The position numbers and the translations under genes were made by a program. A stretch of DNA of 64,000 bases from Deltaproteobacteria bacterium. Its GTDB lineage: Bacteria; Myxococcota_A; UBA796; SXON01. The notes below the pieces were generated by a model. It did no database searches. It saw only the letters and a list, made by a program, of their open reading frames with translations, and had not been told where the DNA came from. Below, piece by piece: positions 51,450 to 60,901 of the stretch. The first letter of the stretch is position 1, and the number at the start of each line of letters is the position of its first letter. The stretch lies in assembly GCA_947486185.1 (NCBI GenBank), contig CANKTH010000007.1:16894-80893 (forward strand). The letters run 5' to 3'.

Positions 51450-53639
51450 ATGCTCCTCCTCGCCGCGCTGGCGCTCGCCGGCGAGCCCACGCGCCCGGTG
51501 CCGCTGTCCAGCCCCGAGCTTTCATGGCCGGTGGACGCCGATCCAACGGGGCCTCTCGGTGTCGACCTCGACGTCACCATCAACCCGTCTGGCGAAACGG
51601 TCCGCATCGTCGTCCGCCACGGCCAGCCAGCTCTCGCGGCGGCCGCGCTGGCCGCGCTCAGCGACCTCCGATTCAGTCCGGCGACGGAAGACGGCGTGCC
51701 CGTGGAGGTGGAGCTGACGATTCACCTTGATTTTCTTCCGCCCCCCGGCGCGGCACCGCCGGCGGTCCCTGCCGTGACCGCGCCGAGCCCCGTGACCCCG
51801 CCGAGCCCCGCGGCGCGCGGGATCGTGGGCCGCTACACCGAGCCCGTATCAGGCGGCAGCTCGGTGAGCGCCGAAGATATACGCCGTTTCCCCGGCACAC
51901 TGGGCGACCCTGTCCGCGCGGTGCTCGGACTCCCCGGGACGGTGCGCGCGCCCCTCGAGGCCGGAATGTTGCTGGTTCGGGGTGCAAATCCTCGAGACAG
52001 CGAGGTGTATATCGACGGGGCGCCGGTCGCCTCATGGGCTCATCTGGGCGGCTTCGCGTCGATCGTCCATCCCGCCTGGTTCAAAGAGGTGAATTTCTGG
52101 CCATCAGGTGCCCCTGCTCGGTACGGGCGCGTCACGGCGGGGGTGGTCGATGTGGTCACGAAGGGCCCGGAGACCTCACGCGCCGGAGGAGGCGCGTCGC
52201 TCGTCTTCACCGATGCTTTTGGCTGGTACCGCGGCGATGAAGGCGGGGTCGGCGCGGCTTTTCGCCGTTCCTACCTTGACGGGGTGCTCAACCTGGCGCC
52301 CGGGCTGCCCGAGGGCGCGAGCTCCGTGGCCCCGCGATTCGCCGACGCCCAGCTCCGGCTCGAACGGCACGACAGCCACCTCTTTGTGCTGGGAGCGCAG
52401 GACCAGATTTCCGGCTCCACGCCGGAGGGCACTCTGGCACAGTTCACCACGCAGAACCTCTACGTGCTGGGTGGCACCACGCTCCGTCCGGGATCCGCGA
52501 CCTTGGAGCTTCAACCAGCGCTCGCTTACGAACGTTACGACGCCTCCCTGGCCGACGCGGCCTACACCAACCCGCAGACCGGCCTCGAAGCCGCGCTCCG
52601 GAGTGAGCTCTCGGGCCCAGGAGATGGCCAGCTGAGCCTGCGGGGGGGCCTCGACCTCGCCGCACGGCGGAGCCGCGCGCAGTACGCCACCCGCTCGCGC
52701 GCTCTGTGGATCACGTCGCCCCAGGTCTGGTCCAGCCTGAAGTGGGGCGACAAACGGTGGTTACGCGCGGATCTGCGTCTGGAGCCCTGGTTCGTGGAGC
52801 ACCAGCTCCCCCGCGTGGGCCTCGCGCCGGAACTCGCGTGGTCAATCCCACTTTTTTCCCCTGACCAAGTGGGATATCCTGCTCTTACCGTTCACGGGGA
52901 TGTCGGCGCGAGCCACCAACTTCCACCCGAAGAGCTCCTCGTGCCCGCCCCCGAAGGCTCCTCTCTCCTCCTGGAGCGGGCCGGCGCCGCGGCGCTTGGG
53001 CTCAGGCTGGAATCCCACGCCTACCACATCGATCTTTCGGGCTACGGCCGGCGAATGGACCGGGTGAGCGGCTACGAACCTGACGGCAGCGTTGGCCAGG
53101 GTGACGGCGGAGCCTACGGCCTTGAGCTCTCCGGCCGCGCCGAGGTCGGCCGTTGGGTCACTCAGCAGAGCCTGGGCCTCGGGCGGAGCTGGCGGCGCGA
53201 CGACCCCGACGCGCTCTGGTTCCCGTCGCCGGTGGACCAGCCGGTGTCGTGGGTCGGAATCGCCGCCGTAGAGCTGGGTCGGGGCTTTTGCCTCTCGACG
53301 CGGCTCCGCTACGCGACGGGCCTGCCCCTGCCCGAAGATTGGAGCCTGACCCTGCACGACGCGCTGACGGGACGCACCGAGGTCCTGGCGAATGACCCGC
53401 GCCTGCCGCCGTTCCACAGCCTGGATCTGAAGCTCTCACGCGAGAAACAAAGGAGAAACCTCCGGACGACCGGCTACCTCGACGTGCAGAACGTCTACAA
53501 CCGCCGTGTGCCTGAGCCGCTGGTCGACGGCGCGTTGGGCCAGTCGTCGATCTACGCGTTCGGCTTGCCGATCCTACCGATCTTCGGTCTGGAGCTCCAC
53601 TGGACGGCGCCGGCGAAACCCGCCCCGGACGCTCGCTGA
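51450..53639 (+). CDS. TonB-dependent outer-membrane receptor with N-terminal TonB-C-like domain
   Basis: Signal MLLLAALALAGE; TonB-C-like LGVDLDVTINPSGETVRIVVRHGQPALAAAALAALSDLRFSPATEDGVPVEVELTIHLDFL; plug-like SAEDIRRFPGTLGDPVRAVLGLPGTV...LLVRGANPRDSEVYIDGAPV; beta-barrel-like remainder. Confidence 0.82.
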   Translation: MLLLAALALAGEPTRPVPLSSPELSWPVDADPTGPLGVDLDVTINPSGETVRIVVRHGQPALAAAALAALSDLRFSPATEDGVPVEVELTIHLDFLPPPGAAPPAVPAVTAPSPVTPPSPAARGIVGRYTEPVSGGSSVSAEDIRRFPGTLGDPVRAVLGLPGTVRAPLEAGMLLVRGANPRDSEVYIDGAPVASWAHLGGFASIVHPAWFKEVNFWPSGAPARYGRVTAGVVDVVTKGPETSRAGGGASLVFTDAFGWYRGDEGGVGAAFRRSYLDGVLNLAPGLPEGASSVAPRFADAQLRLERHDSHLFVLGAQDQISGSTPEGTLAQFTTQNLYVLGGTTLRPGSATLELQPALAYERYDASLADAAYTNPQTGLEAALRSELSGPGDGQLSLRGGLDLAARRSRAQYATRSRALWITSPQVWSSLKWGDKRWLRADLRLEPWFVEHQLPRVGLAPELAWSIPLFSPDQVGYPALTVHGDVGASHQLPPEELLVPAPEGSSLLLERAGAAALGLRLESHAYHIDLSGYGRRMDRVSGYEPDGSVGQGDGGAYGLELSGRAEVGRWVTQQSLGLGRSWRRDDPDALWFPSPVDQPVSWVGIAAVELGRGFCLSTRLRYATGLPLPEDWSLTLHDALTGRTEVLANDPRLPPFHSLDLKLSREKQRRNLRTTGYLDVQNVYNRRVPEPLVDGALGQSSIYAFGLPILPIFGLELHWTAPAKPAPDAR

Positions 53640-53649
53640 TCGCTCAGGC

Positions 53650-55305
53650 CTACGATTTGGTGAGCTTGTAGTAGAGCACCAGGCAGGGCAGCGCGTTCGG
53701 GAGCTTCCCGAAGATCGCCTCCATCTTCGCCGCGTCCTTGTTGAGCACGGCCTCGCAGCGTAGCACCATCGCCCGGGCCACCACCTCGGCGGTGCGGTCG
53801 ATGATCCACTCCTTTTTGGGGGTGCCCTCGAGCGCGACGTTGAGTGGCTTGAGCAAGGAGAGCTGCGCCGCCTTGGCGTCCGCGAAGGAGACCTCTGGGC
53901 GATCCGCGGCGTAGAGCTTGGCGATACGCGCAACACCTGCCTTGCCGGTCTCTGCCGAGGGCAGGCCGTCTACGTCGCGGCCGATCTGCGCCACCAGCAT
54001 CTTGAGGAGCTTGCCGTTGTTGGCACGTTCATCGTCCCCGTCCGCGACGATACAGCCCTCCGAGGCCTGCTGGTTGAGGTTGGCGATGTTGCTGGGCAGA
54101 AGCACGGGCGGCTCCGGCTCGAGGTTGCCCGCCGCGGTCTGCTTCAGGCGCGCCCACCGGTCCTCCTCGTTGTTGGCCACCGCGTCTACGTCGTTTCCGA
54201 CGTAAGCATCCAGGGCAACGTCGGCCATTCCCAGGCGTTTGGCCTGCCGATAGGTCAACCGGATGGGCCCACGGCCACAGGTGAGCGCCTCGTCGGAGTC
54301 GAGCACCTTCTCCCACTCGCCCAGGGTCCGCGCGCGGGTAGCCGCGAGAAAAGGAAGGAGCTCTTTGGTATAGGGGTCAATGGACTCGCTCTTCTGCACC
54401 AGGGTGCGGAAGGCGACGAAGTCCTCCACCGTGTCGCGGGTATCGTCAAAAATCCAGGAGTACGGCTCTACATCACCAATGAGCGCCTGGGCCCTGCGCT
54501 TGACCGCGCCGATGAGCTCGTCGTTCTTCGCCAGAGCCGCGCCGATGTTGCCCGCGGTGACCTGGTCCGCGAGCTGGTCGAAGGTGTAGTTCTCGATGCC
54601 CGTCTTTCCAAGCTGCTTGACGTAGGCGAGATCCTGCTCGCAGGTGTTGGCCTTCTCCTCGACCTCCACCGTCTTTTTGGAGTACCACCACGCTGTACAA
54701 CCCGCGGGGGCCGCCATCATCCAGCCGGACATGATCACCATCGCGCTGATGATGAACCGGGGCTGCCAGATCATGCCCGACTGCACCATGTGCCAGGCGC
54801 GACCCGCGAGGGACACCAGGCTGAAGGTGTAGAGCCTGGCTACGATAAATCGCCTTACTTCCTGCGCAAACTTCGCGGCAGTGAGGTTGGCGCGCCCGCG
54901 TGCGGGCGACCGCCTCGCCTGCAGCACCGAAGCCGGCAGCGGGCCGATCTCCAGGAAAAACTTGGGCCCGTCCGGGCTGACCAGCGCGAAGGAGTCCCCC
55001 GAGCGGACCGCGGTCGGGGTCTGGATCTGCACCGGTCGCCGCGCGTCTCCCTTCCACACAAAAACGCCGGCCGTACGCTCACTTGGCGCGACCAGCAGGC
55101 TGTTGTCCTGGTTCCGGATGACCTTGCAGTGCTCCTTGGCCACCCCCAGCGACTCCGGCAGGGTGATGTGACAGCGCTGCGCGTCGGAGCCAAGCCGTAC
55201 TTCAAGCTGATCAAAATGGCCGAACCGCGTGCCGCCGAACTCGGGGGCGAGCACGAGATACAGCGCGGTGTCGTCTCGGGCCATCAAAGCTCTCCGGTCG
55301 AACAT
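53650..55305 (-). CDS. FHA-like N-terminal domain membrane protein
   Basis: FGHFDQLEVRLGSDAQRCHITLPESLGVAKEHCKVIRNQDNSLLVAPSERTAGVFV resembles FHA; TM segment FIISAMVIMSGWMMAAPAGCTAWWY. Start may be MARDDTALYLV. Confidence 0.65.
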   Translation of the reverse strand: MFDRRALMARDDTALYLVLAPEFGGTRFGHFDQLEVRLGSDAQRCHITLPESLGVAKEHCKVIRNQDNSLLVAPSERTAGVFVWKGDARRPVQIQTPTAVRSGDSFALVSPDGPKFFLEIGPLPASVLQARRSPARGRANLTAAKFAQEVRRFIVARLYTFSLVSLAGRAWHMVQSGMIWQPRFIISAMVIMSGWMMAAPAGCTAWWYSKKTVEVEEKANTCEQDLAYVKQLGKTGIENYTFDQLADQVTAGNIGAALAKNDELIGAVKRRAQALIGDVEPYSWIFDDTRDTVEDFVAFRTLVQKSESIDPYTKELLPFLAATRARTLGEWEKVLDSDEALTCGRGPIRLTYRQAKRLGMADVALDAYVGNDVDAVANNEEDRWARLKQTAAGNLEPEPPVLLPSNIANLNQQASEGCIVADGDDERANNGKLLKMLVAQIGRDVDGLPSAETGKAGVARIAKLYAADRPEVSFADAKAAQLSLLKPLNVALEGTPKKEWIIDRTAEVVARAMVLRCEAVLNKDAAKMEAIFGKLPNALPCLVLYYKLTKS

Positions 55306-55424
55306 TATAGCCGTTGGCGCTCCGGTAGGTGGGGTCTACTGGCGTGATCGACCACGCCAGTTCCGCGGAGTAGCATTCGTTCATTCGTGGTTATGGCCGC
55401 GAACGAGCGCCCCATGGCTCGCGT

Positions 55425-56498
55425 GTGACGCGCCTATCCGCTACCTTCGCGTCAGCTTCGGATCGGCGCGTGAACATCTTCCTCATCCCCTACACCTGGA
55501 TGCGGCACTTTTCGCAGGCGCTCATATGCGCCGCGGGCGCGCTGATGGCGTGGTGGGCGGCGCTCGTGTGGACGACCGCCCTCAGTCCCGGCTGGGCGGT
55601 GTACTGGGACGGCGCCTGGTACCTCACCATCCTCATCGGATCGGTCACCTTCACGTCGTTGTACGCCGAAGGGGCGCTGCGGCGCTGGCCGATCTACCAG
55701 CGCGTGCTCCGCGCGGGGGGCGCCGTGCTTTTTGCCGCCGGTCCCACCTTCGTGGCCTACTGGGGATGGAACGACTACATCGGTCCGGCGATACTCGGGC
55801 TCTTGTGGGAGGATGCCGGCCGCGATCTGGGGGAGCCTACACTGGTGTCCCTGCGCTACCGCGTCATTTCCTTTGTCGCCTCGGGCATGTGCTGTGGCGT
55901 CAGCTGCGCGGTGTTCCGACGGCTGCAGAACTTCTTCACCCACCTCGGCGGCGGTTTCGCGGCCGGCCTCGCCTCGGCGTTGGTCTGGTACGTGCTCTCC
56001 GACAGCACTTTTGAGTACGGCTACAACGACGTCTACGTCGCAGGCGCGCTGGGCGCAGTCACGTTCGGAGGCATGTTCGGCCTCCTCGCCTGGCCAATCC
56101 CGGACGAGCTCTACGCCGGCTGGCTGCGGGTCATGACCGATACCCGCTTCGGCCGACGCATCCCCATCGACGGGCTCGACGGCAAGCAGCGCGAACGTTT
56201 TGTGGGCCATTATCCTCGTGGACTCGACCTCTTCCTGCCCGCGAACGACGGCGTGCTGGAGCTCCACGTCTCCATCGTCGTCTCCACCGACGGCGGCGAC
56301 CAGAGCTACCGCGCGAGAGGCCTCACGATCGCGCCCACCGTGGTGACCCGCCTCTTAGAGAAGATCGACCTCCGCTACGACCCGCGTAGGCCTGCTCCCC
56401 TCGCGACCCGGCTCCAGTCGGGAGACCGGATCGTGATGGGCGATCCCGGCCGGCCCACCGTCGTCGAGTTCCTCATGCTCCCCCGCGAGGAGCGCTGA
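55425..56498 (+). CDS. Multi-TM membrane protein with soluble C-terminal domain
   Basis: Hydrophobic helices LICAAGALMAWWAALVW, LYAEGALRRWPIY..., VISFVASGMCCGVSC, VAGALGAVTFGGMFGLLAW; abuts the VWA gene. Confidence 0.6.
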   Translation: MTRLSATFASASDRRVNIFLIPYTWMRHFSQALICAAGALMAWWAALVWTTALSPGWAVYWDGAWYLTILIGSVTFTSLYAEGALRRWPIYQRVLRAGGAVLFAAGPTFVAYWGWNDYIGPAILGLLWEDAGRDLGEPTLVSLRYRVISFVASGMCCGVSCAVFRRLQNFFTHLGGGFAAGLASALVWYVLSDSTFEYGYNDVYVAGALGAVTFGGMFGLLAWPIPDELYAGWLRVMTDTRFGRRIPIDGLDGKQRERFVGHYPRGLDLFLPANDGVLELHVSIVVSTDGGDQSYRARGLTIAPTVVTRLLEKIDLRYDPRRPAPLATRLQSGDRIVMGDPGRPTVVEFLMLPREER

Positions 56499-57970
56499 TG
56501 TTTCCTCGTCTTTCGCCACTCGTCCTCGTCGGTGCCCTGGCGTGTTCAGGGGGCGATCTCGTGGCCATCCCCGGCTCCACCACCCGCGTGGCCCCTGCCG
56601 AGGCCAGCCAGTCTGCGACGGACATGACGCTGCACATCTTCGGCGACGCCGACGACTGCGCGGGCGAGCTGGGCGAGAAAAACCTCTCCTTGTGCCTGCC
56701 TTATATGGATCGCGCGAGCGGGCAGGTGCGCGTCGCCTTTCGCACCCAGGTCGACGGCACGGCGTGGGCGAGCGCCCTGACCGCCGGCGACTTGATGGTC
56801 AGCCACAAGAACCAGGTGCTGCCGGAGAATGGCGGCGACGTCCGCTACGTGGTGATCCCGCACGATCCCGAGCCGACGAGCCAGCTTTACGTGCTGCTGC
56901 TCGACGTCTCCGGGTCGATGCAGAACGTCGACAGGAACGCGTCCCGATCGCGAATGGAGAAGGTTCGCGCCGCGCTCTTACGAGACGACGTCGCGGACGC
57001 CTTCTTTCCCGGCGGGGACGTACAAACCGCGGTAGTCCCGCTGGTCTTCTCGTCGGGCGAGCCCCGTCCGCTCGTGCCCGAGCTCCTGATCAACAGCAAG
57101 AAGGAGTTCAAAGAGGCGATTCGCACCAAGCTGCAGGTCGGCGGCGGCTACACCCACCTGTTCCGCGCCGTGAAATGGTCCGCGAGCGACCTCATGAAGC
57201 TCGAGCCGGTGCAGAACGCGATCAAGCTCCGCGGAATGGCGCCGGTGATCATCGCGTTGACCGACGGCTTCAACAACGAGGACGATCTGCGGCGCGACGC
57301 GAAAGACGTGTGCGGCGACAACGCCCCGCGACTCGAAGGTCTGCTCAAGTTCCTCGACGAGCTCCGGCGGGGCACCAAGATCACCGAAAGACCCAACGTA
57401 TTTACCGTCGGCCTAGGCACGAAGGCGTGGCCCAAACAGAGCGCCCCCGACCCCCGGGCGGAGAGCGCCGCCCTCTTGACCGTGAGCACGACACGCCTCT
57501 GCGGGAGGTACGTCGCCGAGCGGATCGACGGGGGCAGCCTCGAGAAGAAGGGCGTCGACAACGTCTCCATGGAGTGGATCGCCCAGGCCGGCGGTGGTCG
57601 TAGCTACGTGCGTAAGGACACCGCTGGCCTCGCGCAGGCGTTCAAGGACGCGGCCTCCACCCGATACAAATGGTTCGAGCTACGATACCAGGTGGATCCG
57701 CACCATCTCCGGCGGAAATTCCAGACCCGCATCCGGCTGTTGTCCAACCAGTCGATTGAGGCGAGCATCGCCTTCCACCCGAGCGGCTGGATCGACGCGC
57801 CGCCCGGAACCCTCGGAAAGGACGGTTGGGCCGAGCCCACCCCGGTGAGCCGCACCGCGGTGCTCACCATTCCGCTGCTCGGCGCGCTGCTGGCCCTCGG
57901 CTACCTCCCGTCGGCGCGCTACAACGTCATGCGAGCGCTGTTCAACCGGGTGGCACGTCCTCGTAAATAG
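56498..57970 (+). CDS. VWA-domain lipoprotein with C-terminal TM
   Basis: LVLVGALACSGGDL lipobox; MIDAS-type YVLLLDVSGSMQN; MAPVIIALTDGFNNEDDL; C-terminal LTIPLLGALLALGYLPSARY. Confidence 0.85.
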   Translation: MFPRLSPLVLVGALACSGGDLVAIPGSTTRVAPAEASQSATDMTLHIFGDADDCAGELGEKNLSLCLPYMDRASGQVRVAFRTQVDGTAWASALTAGDLMVSHKNQVLPENGGDVRYVVIPHDPEPTSQLYVLLLDVSGSMQNVDRNASRSRMEKVRAALLRDDVADAFFPGGDVQTAVVPLVFSSGEPRPLVPELLINSKKEFKEAIRTKLQVGGGYTHLFRAVKWSASDLMKLEPVQNAIKLRGMAPVIIALTDGFNNEDDLRRDAKDVCGDNAPRLEGLLKFLDELRRGTKITERPNVFTVGLGTKAWPKQSAPDPRAESAALLTVSTTRLCGRYVAERIDGGSLEKKGVDNVSMEWIAQAGGGRSYVRKDTAGLAQAFKDAASTRYKWFELRYQVDPHHLRRKFQTRIRLLSNQSIEASIAFHPSGWIDAPPGTLGKDGWAEPTPVSRTAVLTIPLLGALLALGYLPSARYNVMRALFNRVARPRK

Positions 57971-57997
57971 GCTTCATACGTTGATCCAGGCGAGGTC

Positions 57998-58384
57998 TCA
58001 CAACCCCTGCCGAACGCGATCCGGGAGTTGGATCAGCTTCTGGTGACGGTCCACACACACCAGGTGGATGGTCGCCTCCACAAGCGGGGGTCCCCCACTC
58101 TGGCGGTGAATGTTCTGCTGGAAGACCGCACGGAACGCGCTCTCGATACGCGGCGTCGTGCGGACCTCGAGCGCGTCACCGTGGACGGCGCCCTCGCGGA
58201 AGGTGAGCTCGGCCTTGTACACCACAAAGCCAACACCTTCGTCCCGAAAGAGGCGAACCAACTCGTCGACGCCGAGCAGGTGCTCGCGGGCGCGCTCGCA
58301 GTACTTCAGGAAGTTGGCGTGGTAGACACGCCCGGAGTGGTCAGTGTCTTCGTAGTAGATCTGAAACGGGAAGACGTACGGCAA
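57998..58384 (-). CDS. YbgC/4HBT-type hot-dog acyl-CoA thioesterase
   Basis: FQIYYEDTDHSGRVYHANFLKYCERAREHLL is the YbgC-like active-site motif. Confidence 0.9.
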   Translation of the reverse strand: MPYVFPFQIYYEDTDHSGRVYHANFLKYCERAREHLLGVDELVRLFRDEGVGFVVYKAELTFREGAVHGDALEVRTTPRIESAFRAVFQQNIHRQSGGPPLVEATIHLVCVDRHQKLIQLPDRVRQGL

Positions 58385-58470
58385 AGCGGGCCTCGGGGTC
58401 GGCGGGGATCGGGTTATGGGCGTAAGCGCGTCGGCGTGCGTACGTTACGCGTGTTGATTGACGGATCCCA

Positions 58471-60765
58471 TTGAAACCTACACAGCCCCCCGCCTACTTG
58501 CAGCAGTATGAGCTCCTCAAGGAGCGCGGAGCTGGCCAGTTCGGCACGGTGTACATGGCGGTAGGCGAGGTGCCGGGTCGCGGGATTCATCCTGGTAAAC
58601 GCCGACTTGTCGCGATCAAGAAGCTGCAGGACGGCACCGACCTGGAGTCGCTCAACCTGCTGGTGCAGGAGTTCGCGCTCCTCGACCACGTCAAGCACCG
58701 CGGGATCCTGAGGGCCTTCGAGTTCATCGAATCGGAGCGCGCCGTCGTGATGGAGTTGGTCCACGGGGTCTCTCTACGCGTCGTGCTCGATCGCTGCCAG
58801 GCTGCGCGAGAGCAGATTTTTACCGAAGCTGCTATCGAAATCGGCAGCGAGATCGCCGACGCGCTGTACCAGGCCTACACCACGCCGGGGGACAACGGCG
58901 AGCAGCTCGAGCTGGTCCATCGGGACATCAAGCCCGAAAACATCATGCTCACCGCCCAGGGTGAGGTGAAGATCCTCGACTTTGGCCTGGCCCGCGTGGC
59001 AGACGAGGACTTCGAACGAGACGACCCGACCCGGATCAAGGGCACCCCGGTCTACATGGCCCCAGAGCAGGCACGGGGCGAGGCGATCGACCATCGTAGT
59101 GACCTTTTTTCGCTTGGGCTCGTGCTCTACGAGCTCCTGATGGGCCGACCCGCCTATGTGGTGCCCGACCATCCGGCCGACCCCGACCGTGCGGCCGCCG
59201 AGGTCATGGCGGCAATCCGAGAGGGCGCGCTGGCCAGCCAGTGTCGGGAGCTCGAACAGAAGCTCCCCGGAATGGGGCCGGTGGTCGCCAAACTGCTCCA
59301 GGCCCGTCCCCGAAACCGTTACCAGACCGGTCACGATCTGCTGGTGGATCTCCGCCGCCAGCTCTACAAAGATCGTGGGGTCTACCTCAAAGAGTTCGCC
59401 GAGTTCTTCTACGGGAGCGTGCACAAGCTGCCGCCGCTCCCCGAAATCGACAGCCCAGCGGGAGGTCGCATGTCCGATTCGCCACGAAAAAGCATCCTCG
59501 AACGCCTCAAAGAGTCGCAAGCCGCACCAGCCTCCGCTGAGCCGGCGCGCGGCGCCCCACCACAGGCCGAAGCCCCCAAGGCCGACACTCGGACTCCCGA
59601 GGCGAAGGGCCCTGCACCGGTTGTTCGCCGGGTCTCCCGTCCGACTCCCGCCGCCGAGCCGCCCGCCCCCGAGCCCGAGCGGCCGCGTGCTCCCCCCGTC
59701 GTAGCGACGCCTCGCCAGGTCGTGGTCCCCCCGCGGATCACCCCTCGGTCAGCCTCCGCCGCGCGCCCGGCGCCGGCCGATGATCCGGTGATCCCCGGCG
59801 TCAAGAGCAAGCCGTCCGGAGCGCCGCCCCCCAAGAAGCCCACGGGGGCCCGAAGCGCCGACGAGACCGGCATGTTGCCGATGGAGAGGCTTGGCGACCC
59901 CGACGAGCAGGAGGCCGCGGCCGACCCGAGCGCGACCGCTTTTTTTGCCCTTCCCAAGCCCAAGGTCGAGCGCAACGCTGCCAGTACCGGCAGCCCGGCC
60001 GGGATCATCACCGGCGCCCCACCTCCTATCGCCGGCTCCGGGCCCGCATCCATGCCGTCAAACGCCATGAACGGCGGCTCGATGATCTCGGGACCGATGG
60101 GGGGCGGCTCGATGATCTCCGGCCCGGTAGGCGGCGGTTCCATGATCTCCGGACCGATGGGCGGCGGGTCCATGATCTCCGGACCGATGGCTCAGGGACC
60201 CGTGGCCAACACGCCGTTTGGGGTAGGCGGGCCGACCCCGAGCACCTCCACGTTCAACGAACAGCGAGTCCAGACGCAGCGGGTCTGGGTGGTGGTCATC
60301 GGCATCTTCGGCCTCGCCTGTATGGTCACGCTCGCCGTCGTGTCGATCTTCGTGTGGCAGTGGATGGAGAAAGAGCCGGAGAAGGTGGAGACGGTCGCGA
60401 TCGCCGCGCCCAAGGCCAAACAGGACACCGGGAAGCCTCCACCGCCAGCGGCCGAGCCGGCCCCCAAGGCCAAATCGACCAGCAGCGCGATCAAGCAGCA
60501 GCCCGTAGCAGCCGCGCCCGTGGCGAAAGCCGGCACGATCACGATCAACTTCAGCGGCACGCCGATGCCTACGCAGGTCGAACTCTTTTGCGACGGCGGC
60601 ACCCGTGACCGCAAATCGTTGAGCGGCGGTAGCGCAACCTTCAGCGGCGTAAGCGGGAGCGGCTGCAAGATCTCGCCCAAGGGGGTCACCTCCGGCAACT
60701 ACAGCGTCAGCATTGGCACCTACAACTGCAGGATCGTCGGCACCACCACGACCTGCTCCAAATAG
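58471..60765 (+). CDS. Ser/Thr protein kinase with repeat linker and TM
   Basis: Gly loop ERGAGQFGTVY; VHRDIKPENIML; KILDFGLARV; TPVYMAPEQARG; TM VWVVVIGIFGLACMVTLAVVSIFVW. Confidence 0.9.
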   Translation: MKPTQPPAYLQQYELLKERGAGQFGTVYMAVGEVPGRGIHPGKRRLVAIKKLQDGTDLESLNLLVQEFALLDHVKHRGILRAFEFIESERAVVMELVHGVSLRVVLDRCQAAREQIFTEAAIEIGSEIADALYQAYTTPGDNGEQLELVHRDIKPENIMLTAQGEVKILDFGLARVADEDFERDDPTRIKGTPVYMAPEQARGEAIDHRSDLFSLGLVLYELLMGRPAYVVPDHPADPDRAAAEVMAAIREGALASQCRELEQKLPGMGPVVAKLLQARPRNRYQTGHDLLVDLRRQLYKDRGVYLKEFAEFFYGSVHKLPPLPEIDSPAGGRMSDSPRKSILERLKESQAAPASAEPARGAPPQAEAPKADTRTPEAKGPAPVVRRVSRPTPAAEPPAPEPERPRAPPVVATPRQVVVPPRITPRSASAARPAPADDPVIPGVKSKPSGAPPPKKPTGARSADETGMLPMERLGDPDEQEAAADPSATAFFALPKPKVERNAASTGSPAGIITGAPPPIAGSGPASMPSNAMNGGSMISGPMGGGSMISGPVGGGSMISGPMGGGSMISGPMAQGPVANTPFGVGGPTPSTSTFNEQRVQTQRVWVVVIGIFGLACMVTLAVVSIFVWQWMEKEPEKVETVAIAAPKAKQDTGKPPPPAAEPAPKAKSTSSAIKQQPVAAAPVAKAGTITINFSGTPMPTQVELFCDGGTRDRKSLSGGSATFSGVSGSGCKISPKGVTSGNYSVSIGTYNCRIVGTTTTCSK
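60073..60192 (+). repeat. Four 30-bp tandem repeats inside the kinase gene (GGSMISGPMG)
   Basis: ggcggctcgatgatctcgggaccgatgggg / ggcggctcgatgatctccggcccggtaggc / ggcggttccatgatctccggaccgatgggc / ggcgggtccatgatctccggaccgatggct. Confidence 0.9.
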
Positions 60766-60901
60766 TCCGGGCGCCTCCTACATCCGGCGCGACCCGGTCT
60801 GGCGGCCCGTCGAAGCCGCCTCCGACGCGGGTTTCGTGCCGACACCCGTGACAGGGCGCCCACGGCGGCGTACGTTGCCACGGTTACCCTCCCGGAGTTG
60901 G

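Noticed and set aside
50222-51730. 502-aa plus-strand ORF
   Set aside because: Antisense to the VCBS lipoprotein for most of its length, no domain motifs.
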